This document shows positions 1 through 11,923 of a DNA stretch of 64,000 nucleotides, one piece after another. A program made the position numbers and the translations under genes. The DNA lies in contig VDFB02262673.1 of assembly GCA_007258455.2 (NCBI GenBank), forward strand, positions 124,001 to 188,000. Direction: 5' to 3'. This stretch comes from Sequoia sempervirens. Lineage: Eukaryota > Streptophyta > Pinopsida > Cupressales > Cupressaceae. Numbering within the stretch: position 1 is the stretch's first letter; every line of letters begins with the position of its first letter. The notes beneath the pieces are model-generated. The model saw nothing but the letters and a program-made list of their open reading frames with translations, did not search any database and had not been told where the DNA came from.

Positions 1-264
1 TTCATCAATCGGCTTCTTCTGTCTGCTAATCAAAACCTCTTTACCTCTTCCCTCATTCACATTCCTTTGTTGCTAATATTGCAATCTGCACTCACCTCGG
101 AGGTCAACTCCTCTTGGTTCTTCCCAATGACGAAGATCCATTTCAGACTTATCATACAAGCGGGTATATTGTTCCAATGCTAAATTATGTTTTCCTCTTA
201 GACTTTTTTCACTTCTTTTACAATTATTTGGTTTCTCCTTACTCTTCTTCTCTTCTTTGAGCAA

Positions 265-783
265 TTATTGCACCAACTCTTCATCACTTCCCTTGACCTC
301 ACTTAAATTCCTCTTCTCATGAACCACTATTGGGTTGCTCTCGACCTTACTTGCCATTGTCACAACTTGTTCATTAGCACGAAAACAAACTAATGAACTA
401 TCTCTCACTTGTTTCTCCTTGTCCTTCAATGGAATCAAATGATACTCTCTTCCATCCTTTGTGATGGTATGCATATTTGCCCAACCATCATACACAACAT
501 GTCTATAATATTGCCACAGTTTGCCCAAAAGGACATGACAAGCATCCATGGGCATCACATCACACAACACCTTATCAACATAATTACCAATCTGAAATTG
601 AACAAAGCACTGTTCACTTACTAGAATTTGATGATCCTTTATTAACCAAGTGACTCGGTAAGGATTTGGATGTCTTGTCTTTTCCAATTGCAGCTTCTCC
701 ACCATCTCTTGTGAGACCAAATTATCAGTACTTCCGCTGTCCACAACTACCTTACAACACTTGGCACCTGACTTACACACCAT
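265..783 (-). pseudogene. Ty3/gypsy retropepsin-like protease fragment
   Basis: Aspartic protease segment of a gag-pol polyprotein, the enzyme that matures retroelement Gag and Pol. About 15 residues in, the motif VDSGSTDN supplies the catalytic Asp (D-S-G variant of D-T-G); further on come the hydrophobic flap and the segment DACHVLLGKLWQ, which matches the usual ILLG-x-xW end of plant gypsy proteases. It lies directly downstream, on the minus strand, of the gag and zinc-knuckle segments, in normal gag-PR order. The frame continues towards position 1 through a charged linker with one in-frame TAG near 70-72, and reverse transcriptase, if present, lies outside the window. Family assignment is firm; activity is very unlikely. 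Confidence 0.85.
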
Positions 784-1175
784 TCAGAATAAACTCCACC
801 TTTGTGTTGGCTACGATTGTTCTTTTTCTGGTTTCAAAAGAACTCTATTCAGCATCAATGCCTCTCTCTCTTTGGGTTCTTCTATTTGCTTTAAGGAATT
901 CACACTCTTTTCATCAACTTGTGTTGCATAGTTCTTTGTTGCATTCTTCTTGCTAATGTCTTGTTGTATTTGAGGGCTTTCAAAGGCCCTATATCCAACC
1001 TCTCCACATTGGAAACATGTGAAGCTGAAACTTCTTCCTCTACCTCTTCCAAATGACCCTCTTCCACGAGAGTAGTCTCCTCTTCCTCTAGGGAAATCTC
1101 CTCTTTCCTTGCCTTTTTGTGTGTTTGCATAAGACGTGTTTGCCTCCTCTTGCTTGTTTTGGTAACCTCTACCAT
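784..1175 (-). pseudogene. Gag zinc-knuckle and linker, degraded
   Basis: C-terminal part of the same Gag. A CCHC nucleic-acid-binding knuckle is recognisable near 990-1015 as CFQCGEVGYRAFESP read in reverse complement. The first two Cys are present, but the His position is Tyr and the last Cys is Ser, so two of four zinc ligands are lost. This frame differs from that of the upstream gag core, so at least one frameshift separates them. RNA binding by this copy is therefore unlikely. The stretch towards the protease is open but carries no further domain. Confidence 0.65.
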
Positions 1176-1993
1176 TGTTTGGTTGTTCTTTTTGACATGA
1201 AATCTGCCTCTACCCTGAGAGTTATTTTGTTGCTTCCTATTGAGTTTTCTTCCGCTTTCAAGGCATATTGATATGCCTCCTCCAGGCTATGCATATTAAT
1301 CAAACTAATTTCATCTTGAATAGACATGTGCAAACCATTCAAATACCTTGAAACTTGCTCTATATCATCTTCTTCATGATCGCCTCTTATGCTTAACCGG
1401 TAAAACTCTTCAGTATGCTCCTCAATGCTGCTCTCTTTTTGCTTCAAATTTTGAAGTTTTCTAAACAAACTTATTTGGTAGTTCGCTGGTAGAAATTTAG
1501 ATTTTATTTTTGTCACCATTCGATCCCATGATCTTATTTTATCTTTTCCTTTTCGTTGTCTGTCTACTTGTAAGTGATCCCACCATAGGGATGTGTGCCC
1601 CTTGAACTTTGTGCAAGCATATTTCACTTTCTGATCTTCTTCAATGTTGTCATATTCAAAATATTTATCCATTTCAGAAATCCAATCTAGCAACTCCTCT
1701 GCATTTAACCCGCCTTTGAAACTTGGAGGATCAAATCGTGGTCTAGAATTTATTTTTGTAATGGCCTTGATAAATCGTTCTACACCTAGCTCTAGACCCA
1801 GTTGGTTCACTTCCTCTCCGCCTTCAACAATCTGCTCTTCTTCATCATCACTTATGTCCACTGTATGGACTCCTCTTCTCTATGCCATTTCCATGGCTTC
1901 CATCCGTGTTGTGAGACCTCGAATTGCCTCTGCCAAATTGGGCTCTCCACCCCAGGGTCCTATTCCTCTCCGACCCCTTCCTCTCTAAGCCAT
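1169..1993 (-). pseudogene. Ty3/gypsy Gag core (Retrotrans_gag type)
   Basis: Capsid-type Gag domain of a plant gypsy element. Typical features in order: RFDPPSFKGGLNAEELLDWI, then KVKYACTKFKGHTSLWWDHL (the invariant WW), then FLPANYQISLFRKLQNLKQ and YHRLS-type helices, all usual for plant retrotransposon Gag. The likely original start is the ATG at 1991-1993, but that frame is interrupted by TAG at codon 3 and by a second TAG about 36 codons in, so the continuous frame begins only near 1861. Both stops are TAG, as C-to-T change at a sense-strand CAG or CGA-type codon could produce. A PBS lies about 50 bp upstream, which fits the 5' end of an internal region. Confidence 0.85.
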
Positions 1994-2045
1994 ATTGGCT
2001 TCTTCTTTAGGCAATTGTTAGATCTTTTCATCAACACTCAAACCC

Positions 2046-2057
2046 ACTCTAATACCA
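2046..2057 (-). promoter_or_regulatory. Primer-binding site, initiator Met-tRNA type
   Basis: The minus strand reads TGGTATTAGAGT, 10 of 12 bases identical to the standard TGGTATCAGAGC complementary to the 3' end of initiator tRNA-Met. It lies just upstream of the gag start. The minus-strand sequence immediately before it ends in TGCA, as expected for an LTR end, so the LTR should begin at about 2063 and extend towards higher coordinates. Confidence 0.7.
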
Positions 2058-2062
2058 AATAA

Positions 2063-3716
2063 TGCAGACCAAAAGCTCTAAACCTTATCAGGCTGAGAGA
2101 AATTGCAACGAAGTAAACAAATTTACAAGAGACTTCAATCACAAATTTTAACCAAACTATTTACTAATGAACATGCCACAACTATTTATTTATCTTGTCC
2201 AAAATTTGCACATTGAAAGTGTCCAGTCAAAATAAAATCTGCAAGCACTCCAATAGTCTTTCATTGTTACTATTTTAGTTTCTTCATTCCAACGCATCCA
2301 ATTTCATCTACATTTCAATCCACCTCATTATGCATGAATCAGCGCATTTTCCAGCGACTAAAGGGGTCGATGCCTATACTCTGCCACCTTCAATGCCTCT
2401 GTTTTTATCTCTCAACCACGCCCCTTTGTTGTATCTTTTAACTGGCTGCAATTTCCTTTTTGTCAAAAGAGTCAATTCATTGTTTTTCTCCTTTTAGATG
2501 ATTTTTTTTCCTCAAACTTTTGGCACCCTATCTCTTCTCCTACTTTCCTCCTACGCAGCTTCCAAAGGCATTCCAATTGCCCCCCTTTCCAGCCAAGACA
2601 AGGAATCTGAAAAGTCAAGGAATCCATGTTTTTTTCTTTGTTGATTATTTCACCCCAATATGGAATGCCATATATTGGGATTCAATTACATATGCATATT
2701 TAAATCTGCTTTTTAAATTCAATCTCTAGCATGGATTTTCATCATTTAAATAACTTCAAATGGTTTGCCAACCAGACAATAAAAGAAACCACCAAGTTTG
2801 AACATCACAACAAAAATTACAAACAAAACAAAAATTGAGAATGAAAATGATCCGGATAGCCAAAGTACTCAGATGCTTCGACATCATTTCAACACAAAGG
2901 AGCCTTTGTACAATTGTGTCCAAGAAGATCAACATGCACCTAAGGAAGGATGTCAAAGCCTAAGTGGTGGACATTGACATGCCATAAGTAAAGGAATCAA
3001 AATTTTCAAAATTTTATAGAACATTGACATGTGCTAAAGAGGAGTGGCACACTTATGGAAAGATCAATATGTGTCTTCTAAGTGACAAGTGCATATAATA
3101 GAGGGTTGGTGTGCTTTTTTCAAATCTAAAATCCAAGTTCAAGGTCACTAGCATGTGTAGATCTTCTCTTATTGCACATGCCTCAATAATAGATAAAATT
3201 TTCAAAATTTTTAAAGCGCGTTCAAATACAAAAAAAAAAAAAAACTTTTCCCCCCATAGTATTGACATACATTGGAAGAAATGCTTGAGTAAAAGGGTTT
3301 TTGGGTTCGTGAAGGCATGACAAGAATGTGTTGTAGTGTTTAGGCATTTACCAATGGCTAAGACTTTTCCAATACAAAGGCACACAAATGTGTTAGAATC
3401 TTGCCTCAAAGGTAAGGCATGTGTCTCATGATAAAGATGTGCCTATACAAAGGGGCACACATTTTACACAAGAATTTTTCCCATTTTTCTTTAAGACCTT
3501 GGCAAAACTCTTTTGGGATTTTCCAATTAATATGTGTGCCATATTTAAAACATATTGTCTTCCTTTTAAACATTGATTTTTTATGCACTCTCCATCCTTC
3601 AATTTTCTAGGCGGAGTTTACTTATCATATTGCCAATTTTGCCAATGTTTTGCAAAGAAACTTGATGGCTAAACCAACGAAAAAAGTGCACCATTCCTTG
3701 CCCTTATTTTGCTATA
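2063..3716 (-). other. Probable LTR of the gag element, then repeat-poor DNA
   Basis: Non-coding. The first part should be the LTR belonging to the gag remnant, but I found no partner LTR and no TSD, so its far end is undefined. From about 2940 to 3560 there are loosely repeated phrases containing GTGGCACAC or GTGTGCC-like words at irregular spacing, probably a decayed tandem array. Poly-A of about 15 bases at 3229-3244. No open frame of note. Confidence 0.4.
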
Positions 3717-4850
3717 TGTTGGCGTTTAAATTCGCACCTCTGGAATGCGTATTTGAAACGGACAGCTATGCACAGATAAACTGCTCTTCAAATTAGGAGG
3801 GGAAGCTCCCTCTTGCTGATGGTGTTGAAAGAAAGTAAACTAAGAACTAAGTTGCCTATCTTTTTTATCAGCTAGAGCACAAGGTTTATAAAACACAAAC
3901 GCCGCAACTGAGATTTTCTGATTAAGAACTTCAACTGAGACTAACTTAAGCTAAAGACGTTTCTAACTTCTCAAGTAATACGCAGAGCAAGAGAAACTAG
4001 AAATGAACAAGGTTGATTCTCTGACAAAGTGCTTCAATAAACCCCTTTCCAACAAACATCTACACACTTAAATGTAAGCTGAAATTAAGATCATAAAAGC
4101 ATAACACAAATAACGGAAATCTGAGACATTATACCAAGGCAAAGGAGGCTCATGATTTTATTTTTCAAACTTCTGGAACAAAGATTATCCTAACACATGC
4201 ACGGAACAAGAACTTGCAGCTAAAGAGGCTTGCAAACTTGTTCTTATACAACAAGGACAGCGATTACAACAACTACTTGTTGGCTAAAATAGACTCAACA
4301 ATTCGCTATCATAAACACAAGTGAACTGACATTGAATAATAGCTTGCTGGCTAAAAGAGACTCAGCAATTTGCTATCACAATAACCGTTAAAGAAAACTA
4401 ATGAGCAAAGGCTCTTATTTATAGACAAGCAGAGGAGTAGGGAACCCTAAAATCTCCTTGCTTTCACAATCTAGGGCTTGCTCAGCAAGCAAGCTTTATT
4501 TATAAATCTAGAAAGAAGATAACATCTAACACATAAGAAAGCGGGAAAAGTAGGAAACGCCAACTATTACATTTATCTTCTTTCTCTTCTTCAAAGAATG
4601 GATAAGAATTGTTCCAAGAATAGAAAGAAAGCGGAAAGATAGCCGCTTTAAATCTCAATCATATCCGCTAAAAAGCAAGAAACTGTGTCTCGGTCAAGTG
4701 CATTGATACCATCTAAGGCAATATTCTGATTCTCCAAGATCTCCTCACCTTCTGTGATCAAACTTAGAGAATCCTTCACTTCTTTGGCTGCATTATGAGT
4801 TTTGTTCTTGAAAAACATCGATGCTCGAAAAGATGACTCACTAATTGATA
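3717..4850 (-). repeat. LTR-like repeat, inverted copy of 48.5-49.5 kb
   Basis: The sequence from TGTTGGCGTTT at 3717 is clearly related, in reverse complement, to 48.5-49.49 kb. Shared landmarks include the GGAGGGGAAGCTCCCTC phrase, the TATA-like box (TATAAATA on the minus strand, 4416-4423), and the segment around GTTGCAGAGCC near 4855. In the minus-strand direction the block ends in GCCAACA, an LTR-style end. TATA position and length (about 1.1 kb) suit an LTR. I see no PBS after the 3717 end and no clear TSD, so solo LTR versus fragment is unresolved. Confidence 0.6.
4416..4423 (-). promoter_or_regulatory. TATA-like box in LTR-like repeat
   Basis: TATAAATA on the minus strand, followed by AAGAGCC. 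The same box occurs at 48830-48837 in the inverted copy. Conservation in both copies makes an LTR promoter plausible. Confidence 0.45.
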
Positions 4851-5149
4851 ACTTGGCGGCTCTGCAACTTTATGTTTCTGACACCTCTCTTGATTTCCAA
4901 CAGAAGAGTATTGCACAACTCTTTTTTGATACCTTTCCTTTTTCTCATATCACACCTCCTCGTGTTCTTCAGCTGAGATGATGAAGTTTTGACATAGTGC
5001 TGATTTGGTCTTAAACTTGAGGGGAGTGTACTCCATATTGAAAACCTTGAAGAATGACTATAAACTCGCCTATGTTCAGACAAGCTTTGAGCAACTTTCT
5101 ATTTTTAGAATGCTGGTTTTTCTTCCTCCAACGGACAAACTTTTGGAAA

Positions 5150-5560
5150 TTTTTTCTGAGATATGGGTCTTGCTCAGAATTTAGTTGCAATACAACCCAG
5201 ATCGTCCGTTTTTGAAAATTTTGAATTTAGACTGAAAAAACAACAAACCCTAATTTCTTCAAATTTTCACCGAAAAAGATGGCACCTGGGTTTTGTTCAG
5301 AATACAATTAGAAATGGACCCAGTTGATCAGATTTGAAAAACATTGATGGCTGATCGAAAAAGCAGCCAACCCTAGAATTTGAAATTTTCTTGAAAAAGC
5401 TATGATATGGGTTTTCTTCAGAAGATTGTTTTGAGAGGACCCAAATGATTAAAAACTGAAAACTTTGAAGATTTCACTGACATGCAAGGAAAAAGTAGCT
5501 GCTGCAACTTGATGAACTTCTCCAAAAATTCTTCAGAAGAATGAGATGAAGAAACCCAGA
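5150..5560. repeat. Degenerate ~120-bp tandem array (ACCCAGAT units)
   Basis: At least four diverged units begin near 5159, 5283, 5405 and 5525. Each has a GGGT(C/T)TTG(C/T)TCAGAA-type phrase and then ACCCAGAT or ACCCAGTT about 45 bp later. Related single units occur near 7730-7790 and near 48.2 kb. Non-coding. It lies between the LTR-like repeat and the 225-bp array and is probably internal to the same element. Confidence 0.6.
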
Positions 5561-5924
5561 TGGCTGAAAATTAAAAATCTTTGACCTTCTCCTTCAAAAA
5601 TTTGATCTTCTGGATGAAAAAGCATGAAAAAGCAAGGTCTTATGTTGCTAGTCTGAAAATTATTCATGAAAATCAGCAACCTTGAGCTCTTGAATCTTGA
5701 AATAAAACCTCAAAGTTGCTGCTCCACTTTTCTTCTTTGGAAGCCACCTGCAAAAATGATGAAAACTGAAAGGAAGAGATGTCTTAAATAGATTTAGGGC
5801 TTGAAATAGATTTGCTTTCTTTTGCTTTAATCTTCAAACCCTAAACTCAGCTTGTTCAATGAATTTAGACATTCATCTTCATCTTGCAATTTTGAAAATT
5901 CAAAATTTTTTACTAAGGCAAGTA

Positions 5925-7345
5925 AACTTGGGCCCCCTTCTTGGCTAGAGGCGCCAACTTCTCTCAGAGTTAACCATTTTTGGAGTTTTTCAACTTTTCT
6001 TCTATTTTGACCTTTGGTTTGACCTTGATCTCTGGCTTTCAGATTGATCCGATGAACGAGCCGAATGATTCATCGCGTAGCCTGACTGATTTTGAGAAGA
6101 TTGTTCTGGAGGAGCTTCTGACGGAAAACTTCGTTTTGACCTTCAAATTCATGGGAGCCTATTTCTTCCAGGGGCTCTGAACTTTCACAGTGTTAGCCAT
6201 TTTTTCATGATTTTCAAGTTCTTCATTTCCCTTTGATCTTCTGATGAAATCTTGATTCCGGGAGCTACGCTAATCTAATTGACTGACTGACAAGTTCATT
6301 GGATAGCTTGGCTGAAACCGGCGAGATGATCTTAGACGCTTCGTTGACGAATTCCATCATCTCAGTGCTCAAAACCTTGGGCGCCCTTTCTCTCTAGGGG
6401 CCCCCAACTTAAGCAGACTTAGCCATTTTTCACTTTCTTCATCCTTTCACTTCTACAGATGATCTCGCCTGATCTGGTGATCCGAAGCTCGGATTGATTG
6501 ATGGCTAGGCTTGTCGCGAAGTTGGGAAGATTTTGGAGGGGGTTCTTTGGGAGTCACTTTGTCAAAAAGTTGAATTTGAGGCACCAAAAGTTTGGGCGCC
6601 CCTGGGCACCTGGGGCACTGAACTTCACCAGAGTTAGCCATTTTTTTGTATTTTCTTTTCTGCTTTTGACTTTGACTCTTGTCAGACCCTCTATTCCGCC
6701 TATTGGATCTGGTGACTGCCATCTTCGACTGACGTGCCGAAAGTCTCATTGGAAAGCTTGTACTGATCTGAAGAAGACATGCTGGAGGCTTCACTGGCAG
6801 ATTCATTCGTTTGGGCCCTCAAAATCATCAGTGCCTTTCTCTTCTAGGGGCGCCCATTTGCTCCAGACTTAGAATATTTTTCATTAGATTTTATCTTCAA
6901 GTTTAAACATTCATTCTATATCTTCACCTCGATCTGGATTTGTCGGAGAACGACGAGTCGGATGCTCTGACGAAGACACCCGTTGCGAAGCTGTCTGAAT
7001 TCTGGAGAGATTGAGCATATCTGCAAACCCTTACTGCTGATTTAGGCCCCTCAAAAAGTTGGGCGCCCCCGGGCACCAGGGGCATTGAAAGTTCCCAGAC
7101 TTAGAAACTTTCCAAACATTTCCAAGATTTTCATTCTGCATTTTGTTTGAAACTGCCCTGTTTGATCTCGAATTCCAGGTGACTGAATGATCCAATGATT
7201 GCACTGTCGGACTTGCTGTGAAGCTGGGGGGAAATTGAACAAATTTTCCTAGGAGCTCAAACCCCAATTCCATCATTTGATGCCCTAAAAAGTTGGGCCC
7301 CTATTCTCTCCTGGGGCGCCCATGACAAGCAGTGTTAGAATGTTT
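5925..7345. repeat. Tandem array, ~225-bp units with GGGCGCC blocks
   Basis: About seven diverged units, with marker blocks near 5930, 6150, 6380, 6590, 6830, 7060 and 7290. Each marker is a GC-rich doublet (GGGCGCCC or GGGCCCC, 12-20 bp, then AGGGGC or GGGGCGCCC), followed by CAGACTTAGCCATTTTT or a close variant. Between markers each unit has a GATCTGGTGA-like stretch and AAGCTTGG or GAAGCTGG-like words. Several open frames of 60-124 codons cross the array on both strands, but they follow the repeat and show no domain. Related GGGCGCC segments occur near 31.27, 41.84, 42.18 and 43.48 kb. Confidence 0.75.
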
Positions 7346-8130
7346 TTCATAGTGTTCACCTCCTTTCCTCGTTCTTCATACTTGCTCGTCAACTCACCTT
7401 TTGTTCAGTGTTTGAGTGTTGAATCTGACGCCTAGCAGCTGACTGACTTCCATTGATGACTTCGGAGCTCATGATATGCTTCTGAAAAAGCACAATAGAC
7501 CCACTAGGGCAAAACTGATTATTTTGAGATTCTAATTGCACAAGCTTGATATGGACGTAATTTGGGCCAATCAAAATCAGTTTGAACCCTAACGGACCAA
7601 CTTTCTATTTTTAGAAAGTTTTGCTAGTATCCGTTTCAAAAGAAACCCAAAAAACCCCAAAAAGTTACTATTTTTAGAAAAAATTTAAAAATAGCAGTTT
7701 TCCTAAAAAGTAGGGATGAAAAACTGAGATTTGGGTTTTGTAAATTAAGCTGCTCTGAGTAGACCCAGATCGTCAGATTTTGGAAATTTCATGTTTTAAC
7801 CCCTCATGCAAGACATGCACACCCAAATTTTGACATTTTTTTGACAGATTTAATAAGACTTTTACTCATTTTTCAAAATGTCTAAGTGTAACAAAAATTT
7901 TAATTTTGGGGTACAACACTATATATTTTTCATCTTTTCCTACTTCGCTTTCTTTCTCGTCCACAATACTATCAATTAGGAATCAATGCTTGCTTGAAAT
8001 AGTTTTAACCTTGAATCATCTTGCAATATGCCCACCTTTTGAAACCTCAGAATAATCATATTTTATCCAAAAACTCATTGCTTTAAAGAACAGTTGCTTT
8101 AGGCTTCCAAAAAAATAGGAAAGAAAGTAG
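7345..8130. other. Non-coding tail of the array-bearing element
   Basis: No gene. It contains a 22-bp perfect palindrome at 7599-7620 (arms AACTTTCTA and TAGAAAGTT around TTTT), a second CTATTTTTAG-type word near 7667, and another ACCCAGATCGTC unit near 7770. Similar words recur at 5.1, 29.9 and 38.15 kb, tying these regions to one element family. Confidence 0.5.
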
Positions 8131-8930
8131 TTTAAAGCTAAGTTATTGGTTCGGGTTCGGGTTTGAGGGTTCAGTTCACAAGTTTGGTCAAAAAAAATTT
8201 GGGGGTCGGTTCGTTTTGGGTTCATCCATACAAGAACATATAATAATCAGAAATATATACATATTTACAACAATAATTAAGTTCCAAATACCACACATAG
8301 CATCATATATTGTATAATAAATAAAACCACCATAAAAATAAAAAAATATCAAAATGTCAATTAGTCAAACTTGAATGTCATGATATATATTATATATTAA
8401 GATAAACCACATTGCTACATTTCTCCTTGTAGGTAAGCATTAAGTAACATTAGGGAAGATTGTCCAATTGGATGATGATATTATAGATGAGGACCTGTAG
8501 GAAAACTTGGAAACTTGGACTTGGAGAGTACTTGGCAAATCAAATGAATTCAATGGGAGTTTGGGGGCAATGCTCCCAATGGGGTTGAAGGGCAACGTCA
8601 TCATTTTGCGTTCACAATAAGACCCAAATTAAGACCTTCAAAGCCACACAAACCTTCATGGCACACATCATTTTATGGTTTTGGGGGTGAATGGCACTTT
8701 TTGGAGTTAAAAAAAATTTAAATTTTTTGAAAAATGCGAAATTTGCTTGTTTTCTACAAAATTGGCCCAAATTCCCCCTCGGGTTCGCCTGGGTTCATTT
8801 GGGATGAACCCACAGATTGTGGGCGAGAGACCTTTCTCGAACCCACAAGGGACCGGATCCAGACCTCAAACCCAAGTCAGATTAGACTGGGGACCCAGGT
8901 TGTCTAGGGGTTGAACCGGTAAAATAGGTT
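8130..8930. repeat. Dispersed repeat, related copy at 60.6 kb
   Basis: The stretch from GGTTCGGGTTCGGG through the AATCAGAAATATATACATATTT phrase matches 60.60-60.78 kb in the same orientation. It ends in a GGTTC and GAACC-rich block near 8770-8930. The clustered GGTTCGGG words and subterminal GC-rich blocks recall ends of non-autonomous DNA transposons, but I could not define terminal inverted repeats or a TSD. Confidence 0.45.
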
Positions 8931-9416
8931 TAAAGCAAGCAACTAATCTAAATAAATAATAAAATAAAAACTAACTAAAAGACACCTAAAATAGGCTCTA
9001 ACTCTCTATCTAGAAATAGAAATTTCAAAAATAGCAATTGCAAGAAATAGCCATTGCTATAAATAACAAATTGATGCACAAACATCTTTTGAGAAAGTAA
9101 CTCCTTGTTTTCAAACTTGTTAGATTCTTTGAAGAACATTAAATCAAACTAATTGGATGGAAACCTGGAATCTACTCAACTAATATGTCATAGAAAAAGG
9201 AGCAACAAAGCCTAGGCAATTGGGACAACACATGGAAAGTAGTGACGATAGCTTAGGGCTGTTCCTTAAATCAAAATTGTTGTCAAAGGCAACTAACATC
9301 ACTATTTTTGCTTCTTTAAAAGGCTTGAAACCCTACAACATAAGAAAACTTAGCACAAATCTATAACATATACCCTCAATCTGCCCTTGTCTTTTTTTGT
9401 TTTCTGATGTGTTTTG
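8930..9416. other. AT-rich DNA, nothing identified
   Basis: No open frame, array or terminus recognised. Confidence 0.5.
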
Positions 9417-9760
9417 TGTCATGTTCCCCCCCTCCTCCCCGCCCGCCCCCAAAATCGTAAACACCAAATATTAAATAGCAAGATCAAATGAATATTAAAA
9501 ATAAATAAAAACGAGTAACCGCAAATATATCAAAATATAAATATGAGAAATTGCAATTTAAATATAATTATAATATTTGTCATGTCCCCCGCGCTCCTCT
9601 TCCCCCCTCACCTCCCCCCCTGCCGAAATCGTAAACACCAAATATTAAATAACAATATCAAATGAATATTAAAAAAAAAATACGAGTAATCACAAATATA
9701 TCAAAATACAAATATGAGAAATTGCAATTTAAATATAATTATAATTATCAATATTATAAT
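9417..9760 (+). repeat. ~171-bp tandem duplication with C-rich start
   Basis: Two units, about 9417-9587 and 9588-9760, share AAATCGTAAACACCAAATATTAAATA and the following 100 bp almost exactly. Each unit begins TGTCATGTyCCCC and a C-rich run, like the LTR start motif elsewhere in the window, so this may be a duplicated LTR beginning. Confidence 0.7.
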
Positions 9761-11920
9761 TACAAATAACGTTACAAATATTAAATTAAATATTATAATC
9801 AGTATGATATAATAGATGTTAAAATATATAAAATATAAATATTAACAAATAAAATAAATATCAAAATATATATATACAATATCTAAAATGTAAATCTGAA
9901 TATCACTATAAATGATATTATAATATGATAAAACAATTATAATTATTATCATTAAAATAAACATTATAAATAAATGCAAATCTAAAAATATAATAATTCA
10001 TATATTTATTTGTACAAATGCAGCCTAAAAACATCAATTATGAAATAGAATAAACAGTATAAAATAGAATGAATGATAGTATAAATAATAAATAAATGGT
10101 ATGATAAACCAACGAATAATTAAAAAAAAGCAGTAAAAGCAAAGTTTTCGGCCAGAATAGTATCAAAAGCATTTGACTTATTAAGCAAAGTCAGCAAGGG
10201 ACACGATCTTTCAAAGGAGGCCACGGTTTGGGAAAAGGTGTGATCCTCCACCCAAATCGTGGGTATTTAAAGGAATAGAATGGAATCTTCAGGGGCATCG
10301 ATGAAGAAGTATTGAACATAGAAGGAAAAATATAAGGGAATAAAAGAATAAGCAGAGGCTGCAATACTTCTGGGTAAAGTCAGATTATATTTTGTCATAA
10401 ACCTGAAGCATAGGTTTTATAATTGTTTACCATTTTATTTCAAATATAGTATAGAATCTAGATAGAATTTATAAAGTAGGAGAAATGAAAGATATATAAA
10501 GGAGAAGTGAAGTCTACAGCAGCAGTAGGTAAACCATAGGAAAGAAATAAAATATGGGGTATTTGCTGGAGAAGATACTGTTGCTGCATAAACATAACTG
10601 GGAGGTAAGTATTGGCGTATTTTGAACAAAGGTTAGTAAGTAAGAATAGTAGATATCAAATATAATAATAATTTAAATTTCAGTTGAGTCTTATGAATAT
10701 ATTTAGGTATGTTTTGATTTATGAATATATCTAAATATATTGTGATGGTTAAATATAAATGACAAGTATATATTAATGATTGACAAATAGGATGTACACA
10801 TAATATATTTCAGCATATCATGATTTATGAATATATTTGAATATATTAGGATGGATAAGTATATTGAGAGTTGGAATGACATATTAGCAATTGATAAGTG
10901 TATATTTAGATATATATATTGTGATTCATATATACAGCATAGGTGATTGCCAAATACAATGTATATATATATATATAAATAGATATTATTTATCATCATC
11001 GAAGAAAGAAGACAAATCGGGCTACAGGGAAACACATCTGGAAGAAGTCCGGTTAGTATGTTGATCAGAGGTAAGTACCCTCAACCAACTGGATAACATT
11101 GAGGTTTATATAATCGAATTTGAGTTCCTATGACAGTGGGTTACAATGTAATGCCCAACTCATATCTTATTAGAATCAATATCAATGAATGTTTTAATCT
11201 GTAATGACTTGTGAATTCAATTAAAACAATATGATAAGTGAATGCATATTAAATGACACATTTTGCAATCAATAAATATATATGTCAATATATTGAATTT
11301 CACCTATACAGCATAAGTGAATGACAAATTCCACATCTAGAGATAAATGGATAATATTTATCTATGTCACAATAATGTTGCTTATAACAATTATTGTACC
11401 TTATTAAGCTATTATGACTTTTACTATAAGAATAGATTTCGGGCCGAAATCCCTTTCGCTAATACCACTGACGATAGGAAGTTTGTGGAGGGAAAGGCTG
11501 GTAATTCGGTCAATTGATGGATGGTCCCAGGTGGGGTAGGAAACCTTGAGTAAGTCCACTTGGAGACTGTTCACGCGCCCTTGGCACAGTAATTTTTCCA
11601 TCTGCCGATGAAGTTAGGAAAGAGGAAAGGACGAAGATCTATTCCGCTCAAGAGTAATAAGTCATATCAGATTATGATGTGTTTTATGCACTAGATAATA
11701 ATGCATTTGTCTTATTCTCAAAATGTTCAATCTGGACTTGTCTAATTTAATCTGGATTAAGGAACTATGTGTATTTGTTGGTAATGCATGATGTGTGCAG
11801 GTCCTCAAAGCAAATTACATGTGCAAAATTAAGTGTTGGTAAATACAATTTTTTTATCCTAACTTGGGCAAATTTTGTTTTTAGGACAGGTTAGCCTGAG
11901 TTTAATGAGGGGACATTACA
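9760..11920. other. Very AT-rich, LTR-derived DNA
   Basis: No coding potential; apparent small frames near 10.4-11.0 kb are AT-repeat artefacts. Features: a TATTTAAAGG TATA-like word near 10264; repeats of TTATGAATATAT..AATATATT near 10692, 10718 and 10829; a duplicated phrase with ATACAGCATA(A/G)GTGA near 10933 and 11306; and the LTR-like start TGTAATGTCCCC on the minus strand at 11909-11920. Boundaries of the parent elements are unclear. Confidence 0.45.
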
Positions 11921-11923
11921 TTT

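Noticed and set aside
6453..6872. Overlapping frames of 117 and 124 codons on both strands
   Set aside because: They lie wholly within the 225-bp array and have no domain or homologous frame in other units.
8150..8200. GGTTCGGGTTCGGG as telomere-like repeat
   Set aside because: It does not match the plant TTTAGGG repeat and is only two or three units long.
10703..11035. 110-codon minus frame rich in Ile and Tyr
   Set aside because: AT-repeat composition; no domain, and repeats explain the open frame.
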